A stretch of 13,199 bases of DNA from the NCBI GenBank assembly GCA_046153985.1, contig JBJXFD010000423.1, positions 1-13,199 on the forward strand. The letters are read 5' to 3'. A program made the position numbers and the translations under genes. This document shows positions 7,392 through 13,199 of the stretch, one piece after another. The stretch is from JABWAJ01 sp046153985 (GTDB taxonomy: Bacteria > Bacteroidota > Bacteroidia > Chitinophagales > Saprospiraceae). Position 1 is the stretch's first letter, and every line of letters starts with the position of its first letter. The notes under the pieces are model-generated. The model saw nothing but the letters and a program-made list of their open reading frames with translations, was not told where the DNA came from and ran no database searches.

Positions 7392-7427
7392 GGCAGGCTG
7401 TAGCGAATAAGTTCGCCGCAGCCTGCC
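7392..7427 (-). terminator. Strong hairpin between the two T9SS genes
   Basis: GGCAGGCTG (7392-7400) pairs perfectly with CAGCCTGCC (7419-7427). Inside, after a 2-base mismatch, GCGAA pairs with TTCGC around a TAAG loop, giving 14 paired bases. It starts 15 bases past the stop of the beta-helix gene in the direction of its transcription. The run that follows on the minus strand (TGTCTTTAAAC) is only weakly T-rich, so termination may be partial and the hairpin may act as an attenuator or 3' end protector. Confidence 0.55.
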
Positions 7428-7442
7428 GAATGATGCCTTTGG

Positions 7443-10421
7443 TTATCGTATGATGGATAATTTGCCGCTTGATACAGTCATGCCGGTATTGACAATCCGA
7501 TAGCCATATAATCCGGCAGGTAGCCTTGAAACATCCAATCGGGTCTGGTGGTCGCTGACAACAACGCGTTTAACCAACTCCCCGTTTATATTGTAAAGCA
7601 GTACATGGGCGTCCGGAGCTATTTCTTTCAAGTGTATCCAAAGCTCATCCGTAGCCGGGTTGGGATAAACGCTTACACCTCCGTTATCCGCTATGGCAAC
7701 AGACGGCCTTTCAGGTTGCGCTAAAGAAGCATTGTTGCAGTCATCCGAAATTTCCAGACTCAACAAAGCCCGTGCGACGCTTACCGCTTCGCCGCCATCG
7801 AACAGGCACTGTCCGGCAATGATTTCCAAGCCCTCACGCTGGCTCGTAGTAAAGGTTGGCGTTCCTGCAATCATGTTTTCCAAACGGATATTATTGACCG
7901 CCTGCAGGTATTTCTCGTGGGCAGGGCCCGTCGTTATGTTGGCGTTTTGTGCCAGCACCAAGCTTAAAGCGGTATTGCGTTGTTGCAGGAATGCGCTATA
8001 CAGGGCTGACATATCCTCCGTGATTTCCAAAATATCCTCATTCAGCACCGCAAGCTCATCGAGCAGGGCAACCGGCTCATTCGGCCATGCAGCTTCCAGA
8101 TCAACCATAACAGTAGCCTTATCTGCCAATTTTTCCTCCAATAGCTCGCCTTTATCAATCAGGTCTTGCCTGGTCGTTTCCGGCATTTTCATGGCCGCTA
8201 ACCAAGCCTCGTCCACCGACTGAAAGGCCCCAACGATCCCTGATGTATGGGCATTATAAAAGGTATTCATGGCAGTCGTGTTGTTAAAAACCGGGTTGTT
8301 TTTCAACTTTCGGTACAGCCCACGGTCAAATACCCATTGCAGGCCATCGCCTTGCGCAGCGGGGCCGTCGCTTGTGACATAATCATAAAATTCTTCAAAA
8401 CCAAAACCCGTTGGCGGGTTGTTGAGCATGTCCGGGCAGGTGTAGAAAGAGCCATTTAAAATACCAAACCAATCACTGGGGACGCCGCCGTCTACCCGAA
8501 TTTTACCCGGATAATAAGGAGCACTACCGGTATGGACGATAAATTCGGATAAGCCTACAATATTTATATCCCCCCTATAAAAAGCATCCTGCACATTAGA
8601 CGACATATTTGTTGGCGATACCCCATACCATTCATTACCCTGTCGGATTTGAGGGGAAATCATGGTAAACTGGACTAGCAATCCTTCATAGTTTAGGGTT
8701 GCCGGGTTGGTTAAATGAATGTCATTACCCTTTACTTCGGTGCAAGTTGCCGGATCGCTTTCATCTATGCAGGAGCAGTCCCCAGTTGCAAAAAGAATGC
8801 CTCTCCCTCGTGCGAGGTAAATATGGTTGCAGCTTACCTTGGTGTTGACATTATCATCTGTAATGCGAATGCCATGTAAAGAAGCATCTGCCAGGGTACC
8901 CGAAATTGTATTTTCTTTGATCAGTATATTAGGTGCATGACTTGCAAGGATGCCAAACCCGCTTCCTCCGATCTCTGCCTTGTTGCCTGTAATCTGCATA
9001 CCATTAACGCCATGTACCCCAATGCCACTATAAATACCAGGCGTTAGTGCGCCACCGATAATCTGATTTCCTGAAATGAACCGATTGTTATTGCCTGCAT
9101 CAAAACTATAAGGAGTAAGGGTGATAAGGGTTATACCGACCGACGCACCGCCACCCCAATAACCATCAAACCCGCTTGTATAGGTATAGTGGGCAGGGTA
9201 TTCCATTTTCAGGAGATTATTGGAAATATTAATCGGGCTATCGAAAGAAGAAGGGTAAAGCCGAATACCGAATACTTTTGTTTTTATCTCCGGATTATTG
9301 ATGATTTTTATGGGTTGGTTCGCCAGAACATCGTACAAAAGTATACCGGCTTCCGTATCGAATCTATTGTTGGTAATGTTCGTTGCAGGGGTGCGGTTTC
9401 CATATATGCCATATTGAAGCCCTGTAAAAGTACTGTAGAGTACACGCAAATCAGTAAGATCTGTTGTGTGTATTCCGAAATTATTTTCGGCAGCATAATA
9501 GAAGGGACCGAATATCGAACTCAGAGGCACAGTTAACTTAAAATCTGAGTCCGTAACCACTAATCTTCCTCCGGATAAGAGAATACCGGAATTGGGGATA
9601 TCCGTGAAAGTAGAAAAAACAACTTTTATCTCGGTTCCTGATGCTACGACACCGTTATAAGTCATATTTTGCATGTCCACTCTAAGTAGCTCAATTGCCC
9701 CCCCTTTTGCGACTATTCCCGTTCGCAAATTTGCAAATTCGACGCGGGCGGTTCCTCCTCCGCCATTATAGGGTTCCGGAATGTTGTAGTTAAAATTTTG
9801 AGTAGTAATACCAACCAGAGACCTTGTTTCCCATTCGGGTAATGCCGGGTCAAAAGGAGGCAACAAATTGCTGCTGCAATCAAAACGGCTCCCCCAGATT
9901 TTTAGCGAGGGCCAACTTGCAGCACCGGATAACGTGATCCCATTAGGAACGCTAACGCCAATATGATTGCGGTCGAGCAGTGCATTATTCCTGATTGTGA
10001 TAATTGATTGAATTGGACTAACAGGTCTTACATCTAACGCGATTTGTGCATCTTGCACTGTGCTGTTGTCAATCGTCACTTTGTTTGAAGAACCCAATAC
10101 GGTTATTCCAATCCACATCTGCTCACAGCCATGCACGCCCCCGTTCTGATTGACATTGTTCAATGTAAGCGTCCTGCTGGCGCCATTTAGTATAATCTCC
10201 GCTCCCGGTTGCATCCGGATTTCTCCGCCGTTAATCGTTCGGGTTACATTGATAATTAGCTTGCCTTTGATGGCCATGCAGCTATTAAACGTCGTAGCTT
10301 GGGTAAGGAACTGAGAAATATTAGTCCCTTCTCCGGCGTCAATGTTGATTGCTCCATGCCCTTCGCAAGGGCAGGCAAACCCTTCCTGCGCCTTAGCATT
10401 CATAGTTAAAACAAATAACAA
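7443..10421 (-). CDS. T9SS-sorted right-handed beta-helix protein
   Basis: A large exported protein. After a signal peptide ending near NAKAQ, residues from about 45 to 600 show repeated short strands with N/D-rich turns (TIDNSTVQDAQIALDV, ITIRNNALLDRNHIGV, MQITGNKAEIGGSGFGI, ILIKENTISGT), typical of parallel beta-helix (PbH1) proteins. A mostly alpha-helical stretch follows (about 720-895). Residues 916-992 are a type A sorting domain (VSVYPNPATDELWI ... GLYGYRI). Beta-helix proteins of this kind often bind or cut polysaccharide, but I see no catalytic signature. The frame given opens with TTG 10421 and has ATG at 10403. Neither gives a normal signal peptide; the better start, ATG 10471, is out of frame (see next entry). 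Own promoter uncertain: only a weak TAACTTTT lies upstream. Confidence 0.82.
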   Translation of the reverse strand: MLFVLTMNAKAQEGFACPCEGHGAINIDAGEGTNISQFLTQATTFNSCMAIKGKLIINVTRTINGGEIRMQPGAEIILNGASRTLTLNNVNQNGGVHGCEQMWIGITVLGSSNKVTIDNSTVQDAQIALDVRPVSPIQSIITIRNNALLDRNHIGVSVPNGITLSGAASWPSLKIWGSRFDCSSNLLPPFDPALPEWETRSLVGITTQNFNYNIPEPYNGGGGTARVEFANLRTGIVAKGGAIELLRVDMQNMTYNGVVASGTEIKVVFSTFTDIPNSGILLSGGRLVVTDSDFKLTVPLSSIFGPFYYAAENNFGIHTTDLTDLRVLYSTFTGLQYGIYGNRTPATNITNNRFDTEAGILLYDVLANQPIKIINNPEIKTKVFGIRLYPSSFDSPINISNNLLKMEYPAHYTYTSGFDGYWGGGASVGITLITLTPYSFDAGNNNRFISGNQIIGGALTPGIYSGIGVHGVNGMQITGNKAEIGGSGFGILASHAPNILIKENTISGTLADASLHGIRITDDNVNTKVSCNHIYLARGRGILFATGDCSCIDESDPATCTEVKGNDIHLTNPATLNYEGLLVQFTMISPQIRQGNEWYGVSPTNMSSNVQDAFYRGDINIVGLSEFIVHTGSAPYYPGKIRVDGGVPSDWFGILNGSFYTCPDMLNNPPTGFGFEEFYDYVTSDGPAAQGDGLQWVFDRGLYRKLKNNPVFNNTTAMNTFYNAHTSGIVGAFQSVDEAWLAAMKMPETTRQDLIDKGELLEEKLADKATVMVDLEAAWPNEPVALLDELAVLNEDILEITEDMSALYSAFLQQRNTALSLVLAQNANITTGPAHEKYLQAVNNIRLENMIAGTPTFTTSQREGLEIIAGQCLFDGGEAVSVARALLSLEISDDCNNASLAQPERPSVAIADNGGVSVYPNPATDELWIHLKEIAPDAHVLLYNINGELVKRVVVSDHQTRLDVSRLPAGLYGYRIVNTGMTVSSGKLSIIR

Positions 10422-10471
10422 TACAATTGCAAATAGGGGGGCATTACTCCCAGTACAAACAAACGTTTCAT
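10404..10471 (-). other. Displaced signal-peptide start of the beta-helix gene
   Basis: ATG 10471 opens MKRLFVLGVMPP, an ideal positively charged start of a signal peptide, but its frame runs to a TAA at 10406-10408. The main frame read backwards gives LFAIVLLFVLTMNAKAQ, an ideal hydrophobic core and cleavage region, without a good start codon. The two halves join if the run of six C on the coding strand (G6 at 10436-10441) gains one base or loses two. Then the protein would begin MKRLFVLGVMPP-LFAIVL and gain 17 residues over the TTG start. The gene as given is therefore frameshifted at its 5' end, through either a sequence error or real slippage. Confidence 0.75.
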
Positions 10472-10515
10472 AAGTTTATAGTTTTTAAAAAGTTATAAAA
10501 ACACACCCATCGCTG

Positions 10516-10538
10516 CGCGACCGGTCATTGCCGGCGCG
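10516..10538. other. GC-rich hairpin upstream of the beta-helix gene
   Basis: CGCG-A-CCGG (10516-10524) pairs with CCGGCGCG (10531-10538) around the loop TCATTG, leaving one bulged A. It stands out in an AT-rich region and lies 45 bases upstream of ATG 10471, so it would be in the leader only if transcription starts further upstream. Function unknown. Confidence 0.4.
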
Positions 10539-10850
10539 GCGTTGTTGTGTTTGTCCGAAGTGTACAAGGAGTAATTGAGCGGTAAGATAAGTCAAAATGG
10601 CTGATAAATGGAAGTTCTGTATGTATAATTTATGTTATCAAAACAGGAATGTCAGATAAATTACAAACCAAGGGCAAAAAAAATTATGCCCCCCTTAAAG
10701 CCTTCTACCCCATCAATTTGGAGGCTACAGCCCCCATCCAACGGCAAAATATTCTGTACAACCGCCCACTGCTCCAAATTTTTGCAGCTTCCAAAAATGC
10801 AACTCGTTGTGAAACTGTGCAAAAAGGGGTATTCAAATTTGCAATTCAAT

Positions 10851-10880
10851 TTTGATTATCAACGCAAAAGGGTATTTTTG
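10851..10880 (+). promoter_or_regulatory. Promoter of atpD-atpC
   Basis: TTTG at 10851-10854 and TATTTTTG at 10873-10880 match the Bacteroidota -33 and -7 elements, with 18 bases between. The start site should be near 10887, leaving a leader of about 32 bases. GGAG at 10911-10914 lies 4 bases before the ATG, a short but plausible ribosome binding site. Confidence 0.7.
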
Positions 10881-10918
10881 CACCGTTTTTTGGAGAACAC
10901 TCATAACTTCGGAGCATT

Positions 10919-12436
10919 ATGGCAAATATTGGTCAAATAAAGCAGATCATCGGTCCTGTCGTTGACGTGAGCTTCGCCGCAGAAGGCGCAAAGCTCCCTG
11001 AAATTTACAACGCCTTGGAAATCAAGCGTTCAAATGGTGAAACCCTGGTTCTTGAAGTGCAACAGCACCTTGGAGAAGACAGCGTTCGCGCCATCGCGAT
11101 GGACTCTACCGACGGCCTGACCCGCGGAACGGATGTGATTGATACGGGCATCGCAATTGCAATGCCAGTTGGCGAGGCCATCAAAGGCCGCCTGTTCAAT
11201 GTGGTTGGCGAAGCCATTGACGGCATCGGCCCGGTAGCGAAAGGCGCTGACGCGCGCCCTATTCACCGCAAGCCGCCGACTTACGAAGACCTTTCCACAG
11301 AAAAAGAAGTACTGTCCACCGGTATCAAAGTCATTGACCTGATTGAACCTTACATGAAAGGGGGTAAAATTGGTCTGTTTGGTGGCGCCGGTGTAGGCAA
11401 GACGGTACTCATCATGGAGTTGATCAACAACATTGCCAAAAGCTACGAAGGGATTTCGGTTTTTGCCGGCGTAGGCGAACGTACCCGCGAGGGCAACGAC
11501 TTGCTGCGCGAAATGATCGAAGCCAACGTAATCAGATACGGCGACGCGTTCAAACACAGCATGGAAGAAGGCGGCTGGGATTTGTCGAAAGTGGACAAAA
11601 ACGAACTGGCTCAATCTCAGGCAACCTTAGTTTTCGGTCAGATGAACGAACCTCCCGGCGCCCGCGCACGGGTGGCGTTGAGCGGTCTGACCGTAGCGGA
11701 ATACTACCGCGATGGCGACCTGAGCGACCCGATGGGTGGCCGCGATATCCTGTTCTTCATTGACAACATTTTCCGTTTCACGCAGGCAGGTTCTGAAGTA
11801 TCCGCCCTGTTGGGTCGTATGCCCTCTGCAGTAGGTTACCAGCCGACGCTGGCTACGGAGATGGGTCTGATGCAGGAGCGCATTACGTCTACGCGCAGAG
11901 GCTCCATCACTTCCGTACAGGCCGTTTACGTACCTGCGGATGACTTGACGGACCCGGCGCCTGCTACAACGTTTGCCCACTTGGACGCCACCACGGTATT
12001 GAGCCGTAAGATTGCTGCCCTCGGTATCTACCCGGCAGTAGACCCGCTCGATTCGACTTCGCGTATCCTTGACCCGAACATCATCGGCGATGAGCACTAC
12101 GACTGCGCTCAACGCGTGAAAAATATCCTCCAGCGCTACAACGAATTGCTCGACATCATCGCTATCCTCGGGATGGAAGAGTTGTCGGAAGAAGATAAAC
12201 TGATCGTGCACCGCGCACGCCGCGTACAGCGCTTCCTGTCGCAGCCGTTCCACGTAGCAGAACAGTTCACCGGTTTGAAAGGGGTAATCGTACCACTTGA
12301 AGAAACCATCCGCGGCTTCAACATGATCATGGATGGCGAAGTGGACGAATACCCGGAAGCGGCGTTCAACCTGAAAGGAACCATTGACGATGTGATTGAA
12401 GCAGGTAAGAAAATTCTTGCAGAATCGGCCAACTAA
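10919..12436 (+). CDS. atpD: F1-ATPase / ATP synthase beta subunit
   Basis: The catalytic subunit of F1Fo ATP synthase, making ATP from ADP and phosphate on the cytoplasmic side of the inner membrane. All key elements are visible in 505 residues: Walker A GGAGVGKT (155-162), GERTREGND (186-194) with the catalytic glutamate E187, Walker B ending in LFFID (278-282), the alpha/beta family signature PAVDPLDSTS (372-381), and the DELSEED loop as EELSEED (420-426). The protein is longer than the E. coli one partly because of an insertion around HSMEEGGWDLSKVDKNEL (213-230), usual in Bacteroidota. It is followed after 11 bases by atpC. The other ATP synthase genes are not in this window, in keeping with the split arrangement of the phylum. 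Confidence 0.99.
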   Translation: MANIGQIKQIIGPVVDVSFAAEGAKLPEIYNALEIKRSNGETLVLEVQQHLGEDSVRAIAMDSTDGLTRGTDVIDTGIAIAMPVGEAIKGRLFNVVGEAIDGIGPVAKGADARPIHRKPPTYEDLSTEKEVLSTGIKVIDLIEPYMKGGKIGLFGGAGVGKTVLIMELINNIAKSYEGISVFAGVGERTREGNDLLREMIEANVIRYGDAFKHSMEEGGWDLSKVDKNELAQSQATLVFGQMNEPPGARARVALSGLTVAEYYRDGDLSDPMGGRDILFFIDNIFRFTQAGSEVSALLGRMPSAVGYQPTLATEMGLMQERITSTRRGSITSVQAVYVPADDLTDPAPATTFAHLDATTVLSRKIAALGIYPAVDPLDSTSRILDPNIIGDEHYDCAQRVKNILQRYNELLDIIAILGMEELSEEDKLIVHRARRVQRFLSQPFHVAEQFTGLKGVIVPLEETIRGFNMIMDGEVDEYPEAAFNLKGTIDDVIEAGKKILAESAN

Positions 12437-12447
12437 TTTAAGGAAAC

Positions 12448-12762
12448 ATGTTGAACATTAGCGTTTTAACACCGGAAAAAGAAATCTTCCACGGAGGAAT
12501 CAAATCTGTGAAAGTGCCCGGAAGCCTGGGGCAGTTTCAGGTGCTGCAAAACCACGCTCCGATTGTTTCCTCTTTGGATGCAGGCACGGTTTACATTGTC
12601 ACCGCCGGAGGAGAATACCGCTATTTTGATGAAGAAAGCAACACCATCAAGATGGGTAACGAAACCGGAAGAACGATTACGTTCAAAACAGCCGGTGGTT
12701 TCATCGAAGTGTTGAACAATGAGGTTTCCCTGCTCGTGAAAGGAGTGAAGGAGATTAGATAG
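12448..12762 (+). CDS. atpC: ATP synthase epsilon subunit, short form
   Basis: A subunit of the central stalk of F1, linking gamma to the c-ring. Its 104 residues cover the N-terminal beta-sandwich: LNISVLTPEKEIFHGGIKSV, PGSLGQFQVLQNHAPIVSSL (24-43) and the closing strand GGFIEVLNNEVSLLVKG (83-99). It then ends at KEIR, so the C-terminal helical hairpin that inhibits ATP hydrolysis in E. coli (139 residues) is absent. A loop near 55-72 (GEYRYFDEESNTIKMGNE) is longer than I would expect. Start ATG 12448 has AAGGA at 12440-12444. Cotranscribed with atpD; two hairpins follow the stop codon. Confidence 0.95.
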   Translation: MLNISVLTPEKEIFHGGIKSVKVPGSLGQFQVLQNHAPIVSSLDAGTVYIVTAGGEYRYFDEESNTIKMGNETGRTITFKTAGGFIEVLNNEVSLLVKGVKEIR

Positions 12763-12771
12763 CTGGGGCAA

Positions 12772-12802
12772 GTGAGGGCGTCATTTAGAATGACACCCTC
12801 AC
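12772..12802 (+). other. Long perfect-stem hairpin after atpC
   Basis: GTGAGGG (12772-12778) pairs with CCCTCAC (12796-12802). After a single mismatch, GTCATT (12780-12785) pairs with AATGAC (12789-12794) around a 3-base TAG loop: 13 pairs in all. It starts 10 bases after the atpC stop and has no T-run, so by itself it should not end transcription. It more likely protects the 3' end or works together with the terminator just downstream. Confidence 0.6.
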
Positions 12803-12812
12803 TAACCGCGCC

Positions 12813-12850
12813 AAAAAAAAAGCCTCCGATCATAAACCGGAGGCTTTTTT
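12813..12850. terminator. Bidirectional Rho-independent terminator
   Basis: GCCTCCG (12822-12828) pairs with CGGAGGC (12838-12844) around a 9-base loop. It is preceded by A9 (12813-12821) and followed by T6 (12845-12850), so the stem can extend by A-T pairs. It ends the atpD-atpC transcript on the plus strand, and the A-run serves as the T-tract for the small gene on the minus strand. Confidence 0.9.
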
Positions 12851-12894
12851 ATTTTGGTCCACTGCAAATTTTGTATGGTTTACAAAACTGCTGC

Positions 12895-13131
12895 TCAAAC
12901 GTGATTTTCCAACGCTGTTCGCTCGCTGTAACGCAGGATGTTGCGAAGGGCCGCCGGAGAAGGACGAAAAGTAACTTTAGGTAACTCCCGGTAAGCAGAA
13001 AACAGCTCTTCGTATTCTTCCCGGAGCACGATGTTTTTCATCAATGCTTCCTGAATAGCCAGCGTTTCCGTCACGGAAGTTTCTTTGTAAAGATACTGGA
13101 TTAGATGATCAGATGTAAGGTTTTGCTCCAT
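12895..13131 (-). CDS. Small uncharacterised Bacteroidota protein
   Basis: A 78-residue soluble protein starting MEQNLTSDHLIQYLYKETS. Its pattern (a short hydrophobic/acidic helix with YLYKETS, then a helical EALMKNIVLREEYEELFSAYREL, then PSPAALRNILRYS) recalls a small protein group I associate with Bacteroidota, often near extracytoplasmic sigma factors and shaped like the N-terminal part of an anti-sigma factor. The zinc-binding Cys/His residues of anti-sigma zinc fingers are absent. No sigma factor is visible because the window ends 68 bases upstream, so that role is only inferred. ATG 13131 is the sole good start; no clear ribosome binding site or TAnnTTTG is seen. The gene ends 44 bases before the shared terminator. 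Confidence 0.75.
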   Translation of the reverse strand: MEQNLTSDHLIQYLYKETSVTETLAIQEALMKNIVLREEYEELFSAYRELPKVTFRPSPAALRNILRYSERTALENHV

Positions 13132-13199
13132 AAGGTGTTGCTTGTGAGAAGATCAAAATCAAAAATCACTGATCTAACTAAAAAATTCGCCCGCTTATT

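Larger units (their letters stand above)
10472..10918. other. Intergenic region between divergent genes
   Basis: No gene is called in these 447 bases. Short open frames exist (a plus-strand frame from 10632 that runs over the atpD start, and a minus-strand frame 10661-10849), but their products look random. The part near 10472 is AT-rich leader for the beta-helix gene. A GC-rich hairpin lies at 10516-10538, and the atpD promoter is at 10851-10880. GGGCA at 10672-10676 and TGCCC at 10687-10691 could pair weakly. Confidence 0.55.

Noticed and set aside
10671..10694. GGGCA/TGCCC pairing as a terminator
   Set aside because: Only five pairs, with the A/T run inside the loop rather than after the stem.
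10632..10940. 102-residue plus-strand frame before atpD
   Set aside because: It covers the atpD promoter and start codon, and its product has no recognisable features.
11030..12253. Two long minus-strand frames inside atpD
   Set aside because: Shadows of a highly conserved gene; products are not protein-like.

Overview
The window looks like an ordinary chromosomal segment of a Bacteroidota bacterium, most likely from the Saprospiraceae/Lewinella side of the phylum. Three things point there: two large secreted proteins end in type IX secretion (T9SS) type A sorting domains; three clean copies of the Bacteroidota -7 promoter element TAnnTTTG lie just upstream of genes; and atpD-atpC form a two-gene cluster without the rest of the F1Fo operon, as is usual in this phylum. 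Family placement is an impression from protein style, not a measurement.

Layout: 1-466 has no confident gene and carries short inverted repeats. 467-913 (+) is a two-CBS-domain protein. It faces 941-2095 (-), an AAA ATPase of the DUF4143 type, and upstream of that on the same strand is 2159-2611 (-), an unrecognised 150-residue protein. 2798-5452 (+) is the A subunit of topoisomerase IV (ParC), with a clear promoter that shows an upstream TTG start is false. A short intergenic stretch with nested GGTTATT inverted repeats separates it from two minus-strand T9SS cargo genes: 5592-7370 (PKD-containing) and 7443-10421 (right-handed beta-helix). About 450 bases without a gene follow, ending in the promoter of atpD (10919-12436, +) and atpC (12448-12762, +). 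Two consecutive hairpins, the second a good bidirectional terminator, close this operon against a small minus-strand gene (12895-13131).

The genes are mostly independent housekeeping or surface functions: chromosome decatenation, ATP synthesis, and proteins exported through the Sec system and then T9SS. The two T9SS genes share a strand and are separated by 72 bases containing a strong hairpin, so partial cotranscription is possible.

I see no CRISPR array, tRNA, rRNA, insertion sequence or obvious new defence system. The most interesting observation is a broken reading frame at the 5' end of the beta-helix gene. A textbook signal peptide begins at ATG 10471 but is out of frame with the rest of the protein, and the two frames meet at a run of six C (coding strand). 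This is either a sequencing error or a phase-variable switch. Other points of note are a 15-base palindrome at the expected transcription start of the DUF4143 gene, an epsilon subunit without the inhibitory C-terminal helices, and a clamp-binding-like peptide at the extreme C-terminus of ParC.
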